Source: M3007 sp031425035
GTDB taxonomy: Bacteria > Bacteroidota > Bacteroidia > Chitinophagales > Saprospiraceae
Direction: 5' to 3'
Length of the DNA: 64,000 nucleotides
Assembly (NCBI GenBank): GCA_031425035.1
Contig: JANPIN010000040.1
Coordinates: 62,001-126,000 of the forward strand
Shown: positions 32,309 to 43,244 of the stretch, piece by piece
Position numbering within the stretch: position 1 is the stretch's first letter
Layout of the letters: every line of letters starts with the position of its first letter
The notes under the pieces: model-generated
What the model saw: the letters and a program-made list of their open reading frames with translations, nothing else
What the model was told of the DNA's origin: nothing
Databases searched by the model: none
Made by a program: the position numbers and the translations under genes

Positions 32309-35300
32309 TTAAAAACCAATTTGAATGCCGCCGATGATGGAGGTGGCCAGCGGATATCCGCCGTAATCGATGCCCTGCAGCAGCGCACTTTGTCCGAAAG
32401 CGTTGACCTCCGGATCGTAGCCGCGGTAGTCGGTGAACGTTTTCAGGTTATTGACACTGCCGTACAGGCGCACTTTGCTGAATTTGGCCCGGCTCAACCA
32501 GCGAACGGGCAGCGTGTAACCCAGCGTAATGTTTTTTACCCGCAGGAACGAACCGTCTTCCACCTGCGCATCGCTGAAAATGTTGCGCTCGGAAGGATTG
32601 ATCTTGGGGTAAACGTTATTCGGGTTCTGCGGCGTCCAGCGGTTGTCGTAAAACTCTTTAAGCACGTTGGTTTCGGCGTTCAGGGAACCGATCTCAAACA
32701 AATAAGCATTCACGATCTGGTTGCCCTGTACACCCTGGATGAATACCGACAGGTCGATTCCTTTCCAGGCGAATTTGTTGTTCAAACCCCAGGTAAAATC
32801 GGGGTTGGCATGACCAATGATGCTGCGGTCGGCTTCGTCCACAATGCCGTCGGGCTGCCCGGTGAGTTTGCCCTGCTGGTCGCGGCCGTTGATGTCCTTA
32901 TATTTACGGTCGCCCGCTTTCGGATTCTGCGCCTTGAGGTGCGGACTGCTCTGGGCCTCCTCGTCGGATTGAAACAGGCCGTCCGATTGCAGTCCGTAGA
33001 AGGTGCCGATGGGCTCCCCTTCGCGCAGAATGCTCCAGCCGGAAGGTACGGTCAGTACGCCCGGAATAAAGATGTCGGAACCCTGGGACAGTTCGGTGAT
33101 CTCGTTGCGGTTGATGGAAAAATTAAGGTCCGTTTCCCAGCTAAATGCGCCGGTGAGGTTGCGGGAGTTCAGCGAAAGTTCGAGGCCGCGGTTGCGTAAA
33201 CCGCCGATGTTGAACAGGGCGCCGCCAAATCCGGTCGTGGTCGGCAGCGGCGTAAACAGCAGCAGATCGGTGGTTTGTTTCTGATACAGATCGAAAGTGG
33301 CGCCCAAACGGCCCTGCGCGAACTCGGCGTCCAGTCCGAAATCCAACTGACTGGTCCGTTCCCAGCGCAGCGAAGGGTTGGGGTAACGCAGCGGTTCCTG
33401 GCCAATATAGGCTTCCGTGTTGTTGAAAGCGCCTTGTCCGATCACGCCGACCGTGGCCAGCGAGGCATAGGGGGAAATGTCCTGGTTGCCAATAATGCCA
33501 TAACTCAGGCGGGTTTTCAGGGAATAGAACCAGCCGAGTTTTTGGATAAATTCCTCTTCTCCCAGCTTCCAGGCAATGGAGCCGGAGGGGAAAAAGCCGT
33601 ATTTATTGTTTTTGCCAAACTTGGAAGCGCCGTCCAGCCTGCCGGTGAACGTGGTCAGAATACGGTTGTCGAACGCGTAATTCAGGCGGCCCAAATAGGA
33701 AATAATACCCCAGTTCGATTCGCCCGTCCCTGCTGGCTGCGGATTGAGCGCGGAGCCGAGACTATGCCAGCCGGTGCGGTTGTCCGGAAAATCGAGGGCG
33801 AAAGCGAAGAGCCGCTCGGAGTGGAAACCCTGGTAAGTGTTACCGACCAGCGCATCGAAGCTGTGGCGACTGCCTACTTTACGGGCATAGGTAAGCGTGA
33901 ATTCGGTGAGCCAGCTCTGGCCATCTACGGTGGCTACCACGGCGTCCCCGTTGTTGGCGAGCGAGCGTTGCAGGTAGTTGGGCACGAAGCGGTTGTCTTT
34001 GACCGAAAAACCGTCGATGCCGGCGCTGGCTTTGAACTGTAGTCCGGGCGCCAGGGAAAGCACGCCGTACAGGTTGGCAATGGCCCGGGAAACATTGGAT
34101 TGGTTCTCCGTCTCCAGCGCGTCGGCTACGGGGTTACCAATGTTCCGTCCGCGGTCGTCCTTGAGGGTGTAACCGCCTCTGACCGACGGATCGAGCACGG
34201 GCAGGGTAGAAGGGAAGAGCAGCGCGGAAATGGTCGCGCCGGGCAGCAGGGTGCCGGTGCCAGCGCTTTGGGCCCCGGTCAGCACGCCTTTAGATTGTAT
34301 TTTACTCAGGCTGATGCTGCTACCGATTTTCAGCCAGTTATTCACTTTCTGATCCAGGTTGCTGCGCAGGTTGAAGCGCTCGAAATCGGAGTTGAGAATA
34401 ATGCCGTCCTGCTGGTAGTAGCCGCCGCTGACGGAAAACTGGGTGTTTTCGCTGCCGCCGAGTACGCTCATCTGATAACTCTGCATGGGCGCCTGCCGGA
34501 AAATGGCCTTTTGCCAGTCGGTGCCTTCGCCAATTTTTTCCGGGATCAGATAGCGCGCATCCAAGGGCAGTCCGGAGTCCTTGCTGTAGTTGTTCATGAA
34601 GTTGGCAAACTCCTCGCCGTTGAGCATGTCCAGTTGTTTGCTCACGTTTTGAACGCCATAATAGGTGTCGAAACTAACGGTCGATTTGCCGGCCTTGCCG
34701 CGTTTGGTCGTGATCAGCACAACGCCGTTGGAACCGCGGGAACCGTACAGCGCCGTAGCGGAAGCGTCTTTCAGGATCTCGATCCGCTCGATGTCGCTGG
34801 GGTTGATGGTCGATAGGCCGTTCAGTCCTGCCCCGGCCGTACCGCCGGCATTGGTCTCGCCGTTGTCGCTGGTAATGAGCATGCCGTCGATGACGTACAG
34901 TGGTTCGTTGCCCGCATTGATCGAGCTGCTGCCCCGGATACGGATGGAGGTTTGCCCGCCCGGCCGGCCGCTGACCTGGGTCACCTGGACCCCGGCGGCC
35001 CGGCCCTGCAAGGCCTGATCGAGCGAAACCGGCGCCGTGCGGTTCAGGTCTTCCGAGGAAACGGAGGAGACAGAACCGGTGAGATCGCTTTTTTTAACCG
35101 TACCGTAGGCGACTATGACCACGTCTTTCAGCAGTCCTTCGCTGGATTCCAGCATGACGTTCAGCACCGGTTGGGTACCGACCGTCACTTCCTTTTTCTC
35201 GTAACCGACATAACTAAAAATGAGCACAGCGCCCGGTTCGACGGCCAGTTCGAAGCTGCCTTCGCCGTTGGTGGTCGTGCCCGTGCTGGTGTTTTTAATA

Positions 35301-35464
35301 GCTACACTGACCCCAGGCAGGATTTGCCCGTCTTCGGCTGACGTGACTTTTCCGGTAATATTTTGCGCCTGCAGCGTCAGGACGGCGCCCGTGAGCAGGA
35401 GGAGGAGAAGGAATGGCCGTAAAATATGGGTTGCCAATTGCATGTAAATGACCTTTTGTTTCAT
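32309..35464 (-). CDS. susC: SusC-like TonB-dependent transporter
   Basis: The 1051-residue protein has a signal peptide (about residues 15-33), a CarboxypepD_reg-like domain (NITGKVTSAEDGQILPGVSVAIKNTSTGTTT...), a TonB box-like stretch (VVIVAYGTVKKSDLTGSVSSVSSEDL), a plug with the SusC/RagA signature (LQGRAAGVQVTQVSGRPG and IRIRGSSSINAGNEPLYVIDG) and a 22-strand barrel ending in ATSIIGGIQIGF. It imports oligosaccharides into the periplasm with SusD. The GntR gene ends nine bases upstream, so all are one transcription unit. Confidence 0.97.
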   Translation of the reverse strand: MKQKVIYMQLATHILRPFLLLLLLTGAVLTLQAQNITGKVTSAEDGQILPGVSVAIKNTSTGTTTNGEGSFELAVEPGAVLIFSYVGYEKKEVTVGTQPVLNVMLESSEGLLKDVVIVAYGTVKKSDLTGSVSSVSSEDLNRTAPVSLDQALQGRAAGVQVTQVSGRPGGQTSIRIRGSSSINAGNEPLYVIDGMLITSDNGETNAGGTAGAGLNGLSTINPSDIERIEILKDASATALYGSRGSNGVVLITTKRGKAGKSTVSFDTYYGVQNVSKQLDMLNGEEFANFMNNYSKDSGLPLDARYLIPEKIGEGTDWQKAIFRQAPMQSYQMSVLGGSENTQFSVSGGYYQQDGIILNSDFERFNLRSNLDQKVNNWLKIGSSISLSKIQSKGVLTGAQSAGTGTLLPGATISALLFPSTLPVLDPSVRGGYTLKDDRGRNIGNPVADALETENQSNVSRAIANLYGVLSLAPGLQFKASAGIDGFSVKDNRFVPNYLQRSLANNGDAVVATVDGQSWLTEFTLTYARKVGSRHSFDALVGNTYQGFHSERLFAFALDFPDNRTGWHSLGSALNPQPAGTGESNWGIISYLGRLNYAFDNRILTTFTGRLDGASKFGKNNKYGFFPSGSIAWKLGEEEFIQKLGWFYSLKTRLSYGIIGNQDISPYASLATVGVIGQGAFNNTEAYIGQEPLRYPNPSLRWERTSQLDFGLDAEFAQGRLGATFDLYQKQTTDLLLFTPLPTTTGFGGALFNIGGLRNRGLELSLNSRNLTGAFSWETDLNFSINRNEITELSQGSDIFIPGVLTVPSGWSILREGEPIGTFYGLQSDGLFQSDEEAQSSPHLKAQNPKAGDRKYKDINGRDQQGKLTGQPDGIVDEADRSIIGHANPDFTWGLNNKFAWKGIDLSVFIQGVQGNQIVNAYLFEIGSLNAETNVLKEFYDNRWTPQNPNNVYPKINPSERNIFSDAQVEDGSFLRVKNITLGYTLPVRWLSRAKFSKVRLYGSVNNLKTFTDYRGYDPEVNAFGQSALLQGIDYGGYPLATSIIGGIQIGF

Positions 35465-35473
35465 GGTAGAAAT

Positions 35474-36205
35474 TTAACCGCGGGCAATGTCGATGGAGTA
35501 GGTAAAACCCTCTCCCTTGTAATACACCTTATTATACTCGATCAGCCGGCCGTCGGTATCGCTCACAATGCGCTTGCGGAACAGGATGGGGTCGCCGACT
35601 TCCACTTCAAATTTTTCGGCCAGCGCCACTTCGGCGTTGATGGCGCTGATCTCCTCGCGGGACACGGAGGCGATGACGCCGAAATCTTCTTCGAGCATCT
35701 GGTACAGCGGTTTGGAAAAATCTTCGGTGCCGGTCATCTTGAGCCGGGGATGGAACCAGGAAATGGTCAGCAGGCTCGGGCCGGCGGAGGTACCGCGTAA
35801 GCGCAGCACCTGGACGATCTTCAGGCCGGCTTTGATGTGGAGGGCCGCCGCGACTTCTTCATCGGCCGGCAAGATCTGCACCTCGAGTTCGAAGTTGACC
35901 ACATCGATGCCTTTGGCCTTCATTTCCTTGGTAAAACTCCACCAGCTATCCAGGCGGGTGGGAATGCGGCGGGCGGCGACAATGGTCCCCACGCCTTTTT
36001 TGCGGACCAGCAGGCCTTCATTGACCAGTTTGCTGATGGCATGGCGTACGGTGTTGCGCGCGACGCCGAGTTTCTCCGCGATGTCGACTTCTTTAGGCAG
36101 GAACTCGCCGTTGCCGAAAGCCGGCTGCTCGATGAGTTCCCGCATCATCCGCTCCACCTGGCTGTGGAGGGGGGCTTTGCTTTCCGTGTCGATTTTTAAA
36201 TTCAC
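35474..36205 (-). CDS. GntR/HutC-family regulator of the mannose locus
   Basis: The 243-residue protein has an N-terminal GntR winged helix (residues about 5-75: PLHSQVERMMRELI...LPKEVDIAEKLGVARNTVRHAISKLVNEGLLVRKKGVGTIVA) and a C-terminal UTRA effector domain (about 95-240, ending RLIEYNKVYYKGEGFTYSIDIARG). HutC-type UTRA domains bind sugars or sugar phosphates. It is the first gene of the locus and has a dyad in its own promoter, so autoregulation and repression of the susC-onward operon until a mannose-derived signal appears are likely. Confidence 0.94.
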   Translation of the reverse strand: MNLKIDTESKAPLHSQVERMMRELIEQPAFGNGEFLPKEVDIAEKLGVARNTVRHAISKLVNEGLLVRKKGVGTIVAARRIPTRLDSWWSFTKEMKAKGIDVVNFELEVQILPADEEVAAALHIKAGLKIVQVLRLRGTSAGPSLLTISWFHPRLKMTGTEDFSKPLYQMLEEDFGVIASVSREEISAINAEVALAEKFEVEVGDPILFRKRIVSDTDGRLIEYNKVYYKGEGFTYSIDIARG

Positions 36206-36212
36206 CAGTTAG

Positions 36213-36258
36213 TATGTTTGAACATAGCAAAGGTAGAATATCTGTGGAATGCACCAAA
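36213..36258 (-). promoter_or_regulatory. GntR promoter with overlapping operator
   Basis: On the minus strand TTTG (36255-36258) is followed after 19 bases by TACCTTTG (36228-36235), a full Bacteroidota promoter. Directly downstream is TATGTT-TG-AACATA (36213-36226), a 6-2-6 dyad that would cover the transcription start, seven bases before the ATG. The same dyad recurs with one base changed at 10153-10166. The remaining gap to 36328 shows no other feature. Confidence 0.75.
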
Positions 36259-36328
36259 TTTTTGGAATTTATTTTTCCCGGAGGTCGAAAAGTAGAGATT
36301 TAATTGGGGGAACGGGGGGGGGATATAT

Positions 36329-37021
36329 TCAATGACACTCCAGCCCCGCCTTCGGTACCGCCGATTCGAACAGCGACAAATCCAGGTGCAGACCGCGCTG
36401 GATTAACAACAAACCCACCACACTCAGCAGGATGGGCTGCGCGATCCGGATTTTCCGGCGTATATCTTTGGAGAAGGATTGGCCCAGCAGGGTAACGCCC
36501 AACAACAGTGGCAGTGTACCCAGCCCGAAAATGGCCATGAAAAGTCCGCCTTCCAGCGGGCGCAGGGTGGCGATAGCGCCGGCCAGGGCTGCGTACACCA
36601 TGCCGCAGGGCAGCAGGCCGTTGAGCAGTCCGATGGAAAAAGTGGCCGTGCCGCCATGGCTCCGGAGCAGGTTGCCAATGCCGGATTTAACACGCTGGGT
36701 AAATACCCCGAAACCGGGCAATGCGGTTACCAGACGCTCGAAACGCCAGGCCATCAGCGCCATAACCAGCATGAAAACGCCGGCCGAAATAGAGAGTATT
36801 TTTTGAAAACCGGCAATGGCTAGCCCCTGTCCCAGCAGCCCGAAAAAAAGGCCCAGCGCTGCATAGGTCAGGAGGCGCCCGCTGTGATACACCAGCATCT
36901 GGCCTACCACATGTCGTTTACCCGACGCATCCAGCGGAAGTGCGAGCAGCAGCGGACCGCACATCCCAACACAGTGCAGGCTCCCGGCCAGGCCGAGCAG
37001 GAGGGGGGGGAGGACGTTCAT
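36329..37021 (-). CDS. SafE/TauE-type membrane protein of the cbb3 assembly cluster
   Basis: The start at 37021 gives 230 residues (MNVLPPLLLGLAGSLHCVGMCGPLLLALPL), with six or so helices. The HCVGMCGP and NGLLPCGMVYAAL motifs identify the small sulfite exporter TauE/SafE-like family found next to ccoGH, whose members (CcoA-neighbour, DsbD-like SafE group) have cysteines in helices and are thought to help copper delivery or cbb3 maturation. It starts eight bases after ccoH, so it is the last gene of the cco operon. Confidence 0.87.
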   Translation of the reverse strand: MNVLPPLLLGLAGSLHCVGMCGPLLLALPLDASGKRHVVGQMLVYHSGRLLTYAALGLFFGLLGQGLAIAGFQKILSISAGVFMLVMALMAWRFERLVTALPGFGVFTQRVKSGIGNLLRSHGGTATFSIGLLNGLLPCGMVYAALAGAIATLRPLEGGLFMAIFGLGTLPLLLGVTLLGQSFSKDIRRKIRIAQPILLSVVGLLLIQRGLHLDLSLFESAVPKAGLECH

Positions 37022-37028
37022 GGCGGTA

Positions 37029-37463
37029 TTATTTAACCAACACCGTTTCCCAGAAATATTTCCGGCCATCCGCCATCCAGTCCAGTTCGACATGCCAGCG
37101 GCCGGCCAGGAACTCCCCGGCGGGTATGCTGACTTCCGACGTGAGGGCGAAGGGCGTAGTAAGATCGTCGCGGGTAGTCGCCGAGCGGTAGCAATGTACC
37201 GTGCCGCTCTGCGCCTGCATGCCTTCCGGAAAACGCACCAGCAGCGAGGTTTTGGCGGCATCAAAATCCACGGTCGGCAGAACGGCCAGGGCCGCCGCGT
37301 GCTGCTTTTTCTCCAGCCGGTCCTGATAGGTCAGGTCGAGGGCGTAGTAATCGGTCTGCATGAGCTGCGGCGGATGGCTATAGGTGGCCACGACCGCGCT
37401 GGTCATGCAAATGGCGAAAAACGAAAAGAATATGACAATGCCGGTACCCCAGTTGAATTTCAT
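37029..37463 (-). CDS. ccoH: CcoH/FixH-family cbb3 assembly protein
   Basis: The 144-residue protein has one N-terminal transmembrane helix (about residues 8-28) followed by an extracytoplasmic domain. HPPQLMQTDYYALDLTYQDRLEKKQHA is characteristic of FixH, and the rest (GRWHVELDWMADGRKYFWETVLVK) is the usual immunoglobulin-like domain. CcoH stabilises the assembling cbb3 oxidase. It is between ccoG and the SafE-like gene, though a 312-base gap with repeats separates it from ccoG. Confidence 0.9.
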   Translation of the reverse strand: MKFNWGTGIVIFFSFFAICMTSAVVATYSHPPQLMQTDYYALDLTYQDRLEKKQHAAALAVLPTVDFDAAKTSLLVRFPEGMQAQSGTVHCYRSATTRDDLTTPFALTSEVSIPAGEFLAGRWHVELDWMADGRKYFWETVLVK

Positions 37464-37506
37464 ATCGTGTGTTTGTTTAGGAAATTATAAATAGCGCAAA
37501 GTCGTT

Positions 37507-37710
37507 TTTAATGATTGATGATTGACGATTACGTGATTGATGAATGTTGATGTATTCGGCAGCATCATGCCTCTTTTTTCATGACATTGGTAGGTAAGTC
37601 GGATGCAAAAGTGACTATTGAGCAAAAGGGCCATACACCCTACTCAATAAAGTCATAACGGAACATCATAAATCAACATTCATGTAATCGTCAATCATTA
37701 ATATTTTTCA
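37507..37710. repeat. Dispersed ATTGATG-type repeat pair in the ccoG-ccoH gap
   Basis: The 312-base gap 37464-37775 holds no gene. Its left part (37507-37550) contains ATTGATGATTGACGATTAC followed by TGATTGATGAATGTTGATG; an approximate inverted copy lies at 37670-37705. Between them TGACTATTGAG (37612-37622) pairs with CTCAATAAAGTCA (37643-37655), a hairpin with a two-base bulge. A CA-rich tract (37742-37775) precedes the ccoG stop. About 90 bases of the left copy are similar to 51200-51290. Confidence 0.7.
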
Positions 37711-37775
37711 TAATCTCCCGGTAATCATCAGATTACAGGCATTTGCCAAACCCTCAAACCAACAAACCCCCTCTC

Positions 37776-39284
37776 TCACTTCCCTGGCCCCATAAAATTG
37801 GTCTTGACCTCGTCCAGTTTTTTGCCGTTGGAAAAAATATCGATCACGATCGGCGTTTTGCGGCTCAGGAGCTGATCTTCCGGCATTTCCACAAAGAAGG
37901 CGCCTTCTATTTTTTCTCCTTTCGGAATACTGGACGGCGCTTTGCCGACAATTTGGATTTGCGCTCCCGGCGTAGCGGTCTGCATGGTAACGGGCAGGTC
38001 GTGGCTGGTTTTATTAATGAGCACGTAGGTGTACAGATTGGTCAGGTGGGTCGGGTCTTTCTGCTGGTAAAGTTGGCCGGGTGAGCGCAGGATAATGGAT
38101 TCTATTTCTCCGCGCCGGGCGATGAGGAACACGTCGAGGATCAGCAGCGCCAGCAGTACGCCGGTATACGCATACACGCGGGGCGTGAAAATTTTGCGCA
38201 CACCCGACTCGATGCCCGTCATGGAATCGTAGCGGATGAGTTTCGTCGGCCGGTTGACCTTGACCATGATCGAATCGCAGGCATCCATGCAGGCCGTACA
38301 GTTGGTGCATTCCAGCTGGGTGCCATTGCGAATGTCGATGCCGGTGGGGCAAACCTGGACGCAGAGGTGGCAGTCGATGCAATCCCCGACGCTGTGCTTC
38401 GGCGCCGGGAGGTCGGCGATGGCCTGGCCGACGGAGCTCTGGATCCGCTCGATGGGACTTAGAAATTCTGCCGTGCGCGGCATGTCGGCAGCGGGGGCTC
38501 TTTTCAATTTTCCCCGCGGTTCTCCACGCACGTGGTCATAGGCCACCACAATAGAATCCTTGACCAGCAGTACGCTTTGCAGGCGACCGTAAGGACAAAT
38601 GGTGGTACAGACCTGTTCCCGCAAATGAGCGAAAACGCCGTAAAAAGCGCCGCTGAAAACCAGCATGGACGTGAAGCCGCCCAGGTGGGCCTCCATCGGT
38701 TCCCAGATGATCTTCATCACGGCGTCCATGCCGATAATATAGGCCAGGAAATAATTGGACACCACCACCGCAATGGCGAAGAATACGCTGTGTTTGATGA
38801 CTTTTTTCTGGACTTTCTCGGTGGTCCAGGGACCCTTGTTCAGCCGGCGTTGTTCGTTTGCATCACCTTCGATCCAGTATTCTAATTTTCGAAAAATCAT
38901 TTCCAGAAAGACCGTCTGCGGACAAACCCAGCCGCAGAACAGCCGGCCGAAGACCACGGTGAACAGGATAATGAAAACAATGAACGTCAACATGGCCAGC
39001 ACGAACAGGTGGAAATCCTGCGGCGTGAAAAGCAGTCCGAACAAGACGAATTTACGTTCCAGTACATTGAACTGCAGGAACTGTTCCCCATCTACCTTGA
39101 TGAACGGCAGCGTGAGAAAGATGGCCAGAAAAGCCACGCTTACCCAGGTGCGCCAGCGGTAATACTTGCCCGATGGCTTCTTGGGATACAGCCAGATCCG
39201 CTTTCCCTGCGCATCAACGGTCGCCAGGTGGTCGCGGTAATCTTCGGTATCCTCGATGACGTCGTTGTGAAAGTCCGTGTTCAT
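37776..39284 (-). CDS. ccoG: CcoG/FixG, cbb3 oxidase accessory ferredoxin-type protein
   Basis: The 502-residue membrane protein has helices at about 47-64, 90-112 and 158-180, the FGRLFCGWVCPQTVFLEMIFRKLEYWIEGD block near residue 115, and a polyferredoxin region with CIDCHLCVQVCP and CTNCTACMDAC. The C-terminal third is the periplasmic FixG Ig-like domain. CcoG is a cupric reductase that supports copper insertion into cbb3 oxidase. It follows ccoP, with a REP-like palindrome between the two genes. Confidence 0.96.
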   Translation of the reverse strand: MNTDFHNDVIEDTEDYRDHLATVDAQGKRIWLYPKKPSGKYYRWRTWVSVAFLAIFLTLPFIKVDGEQFLQFNVLERKFVLFGLLFTPQDFHLFVLAMLTFIVFIILFTVVFGRLFCGWVCPQTVFLEMIFRKLEYWIEGDANEQRRLNKGPWTTEKVQKKVIKHSVFFAIAVVVSNYFLAYIIGMDAVMKIIWEPMEAHLGGFTSMLVFSGAFYGVFAHLREQVCTTICPYGRLQSVLLVKDSIVVAYDHVRGEPRGKLKRAPAADMPRTAEFLSPIERIQSSVGQAIADLPAPKHSVGDCIDCHLCVQVCPTGIDIRNGTQLECTNCTACMDACDSIMVKVNRPTKLIRYDSMTGIESGVRKIFTPRVYAYTGVLLALLILDVFLIARRGEIESIILRSPGQLYQQKDPTHLTNLYTYVLINKTSHDLPVTMQTATPGAQIQIVGKAPSSIPKGEKIEGAFFVEMPEDQLLSRKTPIVIDIFSNGKKLDEVKTNFMGPGK

Positions 39285-39299
39285 AGCCAGTGTGTTATT

Positions 39300-39405
39300 G
39301 TAGGGGTAGGGCTTGCCCCTACCCGTATTATTATTATCAATATTATTATCATTATTGGGCAGGGCCCCTACCGTATTATTGGGCAGGGGCGAGCCCTGCC
39401 CCTAC
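39300..39405. repeat. REP-like palindromes with ATT-rich spacer
   Basis: A palindromic unit (39300-39324, GTAGGGGTAGGGCTTGCCCC core) and a second (39381-39405, core GGGGCGAGCCCTGCCCC) flank a TATTATTATTATC-rich spacer with a partial third unit (39357-39372). The right-hand unit encodes the last nine residues (VGAGLAPAQ) of CcoP, and the TAA stop lies at its edge. Confidence 0.8.
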
Positions 39406-40314
39406 GGAATCTTTCCAGATCTCCCCCTGCGGCGCTTTCGGGCTCGGCGGGTTCGTTCCTTGTAAAGTCAGGATGTAACTGGCGACTTTCTGCATATCCG
39501 CCGGTTTGAGCTGCGCCGCCCAGGCGATCATACCTTTTTCCGGCACGCCGTATTTAATGGTTTTAAACACATTTTTAATCCCGCCGCCGTGCAGCCAGTA
39601 TTCGTCGGTGAAGTTGGGACCCACCGTGCCTTCGCCTTTGGCGCCATGGCAGGCTACGCAGTTGCCTTTGAAAATCAGCTCGCCTTCACCCAGGGCGCTG
39701 CCATCGGTCAGGGCGGTCACGTTGGATTCGTCCACCGAGTTGGCTTTGCCGGCCAGGGCAATAGCAATCTGTTTTTTCGCCGTTTCAACCTCCATTTTAT
39801 ATTCTTCGGCCTGATTGACGCCGCTACCTCCCCAGTGGTAATACCACATATAACCAACCGACCACACAATACAAATGACAAACAGGTTGATCCACCAGGG
39901 TGGCAGGTGATTGTCGAGTTCGCGAATGCCGTCGTAATCGTGGTGCAGCATAATATCGCCCTCCAGTGCCATCGGTACCGGGTTTTCCCAGTATTTTTTA
40001 CGCATGCGGGTCCAGAAATCATCCCCCTGCGGTACGCTGGCGGCAACTTCTACCGGCCAGACCAGGCCGCTTTTTTCTGCTTCCAGCTTCATCAGCCGCT
40101 TCATCAGAAAGGTATTGGCTTTAAAAAGCACCCACAGACTGACGGAAAACAGCACGGCTACCGAAATAAACAAAACGGTGCTCATGAGTTCCGGCAGGCT
40201 GCCGGTGGTGGAAGCCGGTGCTGCGGCGCCGGCAGGTTGTACGGTTTGCCCCCAGCCCATAGTCAGGCCGGTGAGCAGTATGAAAAGGCTGGACAGGTAT
40301 TTCTTCGATGTCAT
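39376..40314 (-). CDS. ccoP: cbb3 oxidase cytochrome c subunit CcoP, single haem
   Basis: The start at 40314 gives 312 residues with a signal or first helix (SSLFILLTGLTMGWG), a second helix near 40-60, and a third near 140-160 with the CcoP signature HHDYDGIRELDNHLPPWWINLFVICIVWSVGYMWYYHW. The soluble domain has one haem motif, CVACHGAKGEG, whereas proteobacterial CcoP has two. The tail VGAGLAPAQ comes from a REP-like unit, not from the family. CcoP carries electrons to the CcoN/O core. Confidence 0.95.
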   Translation of the reverse strand: MTSKKYLSSLFILLTGLTMGWGQTVQPAGAAAPASTTGSLPELMSTVLFISVAVLFSVSLWVLFKANTFLMKRLMKLEAEKSGLVWPVEVAASVPQGDDFWTRMRKKYWENPVPMALEGDIMLHHDYDGIRELDNHLPPWWINLFVICIVWSVGYMWYYHWGGSGVNQAEEYKMEVETAKKQIAIALAGKANSVDESNVTALTDGSALGEGELIFKGNCVACHGAKGEGTVGPNFTDEYWLHGGGIKNVFKTIKYGVPEKGMIAWAAQLKPADMQKVASYILTLQGTNPPSPKAPQGEIWKDSVGAGLAPAQ

Positions 40315-40354
40315 TGTTGTAAAAATTTTGCCTTGGGTAAGGTGGTCAATCATA

Positions 40355-40513
40355 TTAATCCTCCAGCGGCATATTCGCCATGCGATCAACTTCTTCTTTA
40401 CGGGCAGCAAATGCCCGGATAGCAGCGATGCAAAAGGTGATGAAAAAAAGCAGCAGGGTGCCAATACCGAACCATTGGATGCCTTCTACGGATTGAAGTA
40501 GATATTTGTACAT
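40355..40513 (-). CDS. ccoQ: CcoQ/FixQ-like small cbb3 subunit
   Basis: This 52-residue frame (MYKYLLQSVEGIQWFGIGTL and following LLFFITFCIAAIRAFAARKE) has a single transmembrane helix followed by a basic and acidic tail ending MPLED. Size, topology and place between ccoNO and ccoP match CcoQ, the small subunit that stabilises the oxidase. Sequence conservation in this family is low, so the assignment relies mainly on position. Confidence 0.75.
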   Translation of the reverse strand: MYKYLLQSVEGIQWFGIGTLLLFFITFCIAAIRAFAARKEEVDRMANMPLED

Positions 40514-40520
40514 GGGAAAA

Positions 40521-40736
40521 TTAGGTGACAGGAGTTAGGAGACAGGAGACAGGAGACCGGGGGTAGGGGGCAGGTGACAGGTGACAGGAGTTAGGAGACA
40601 GGGGGTAGGGGGCAGGTGACAGGTGACAGGGGGCAGGAGTTAGGAGGCAGGGGTTAGGAGGCAGGGAACGGGAGTCGATAAATGAGTAATAATCCTTTAC
40701 CCCCCTTCCTGCCTCCTGCTCCCTGCCACCTGTCAC

Positions 40737-40739
<3 letters not shown>
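40521..40739. repeat. Heptanucleotide tandem repeat, 22 units, plus inverted units
   Basis: From 40521 to 40674, 22 consecutive 7-mers of the form NNAGGNG follow without interruption (for example ACAGGAG, TTAGGAG, GCAGGTG, GTAGGGG). After a 30-base unique spacer, five units in opposite orientation (40704-40739) reach into the ccoNO gene, whose TAG stop is within the first unit. The 223-base gap ccoQ-ccoNO holds nothing else. The G-runs could form quadruplexes; the inverted halves could pair. Confidence 0.9.
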
Positions 40740-42925
<2,186 letters not shown>

Positions 42926-42929
<4 letters not shown>

Positions 42930-43111
42930 GATGCGGTCGGTAAGTCGTCGTCTTGTTGAGTTTTTTCCGGAATAGTGTCGTCAAAAAGCATGCGGATAGC
43001 AGGCGTGTATTCGTCGTCGAACTGCCCGTCGCGCACGGCCCGCAGGTAGGCGAGCAGGAAGCCGGCAGCCAGCAGGAGACTAATGAGGATGAGTAAAAGC
43101 ATGATTTTCAT
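42926..43111 (-). CDS. ccoS: CcoS, cbb3 oxidase assembly protein
   Basis: The start at 43111 (MKIMLLLILISLLLAAGFLLAYLRAVRDGQFDD) gives 61 residues: one N-terminal helix then the conserved RAVRDGQFDDEYTPAIRMLFDD. CcoS is needed for cofactor insertion into cbb3 oxidase. The stop overlaps the ccoNO start by ATGA. In related genomes a CcoI copper ATPase gene is usually immediately upstream; here the upstream neighbour is instead a repeat-containing gap and a lipid kinase. Confidence 0.93.
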
Positions 43112-43244
43112 TGCAGCACGTTCGACTCCAGTTTGCTCTGAAATCGGCTGCAAGATGGCCCCGGAGGCAAAAAACGGGGGATGACCGCCGTCAGGTAGGG
43201 GAGTGATTTAGATCGGGATAGGGGGGGGCGGCATCCCAGATTTT

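Noticed and set aside
40521..40674. CRISPR-like repeat array
   Set aside because: Units are seven bases and contiguous without spacers, and no cas gene is present; it is a tandem heptanucleotide repeat.
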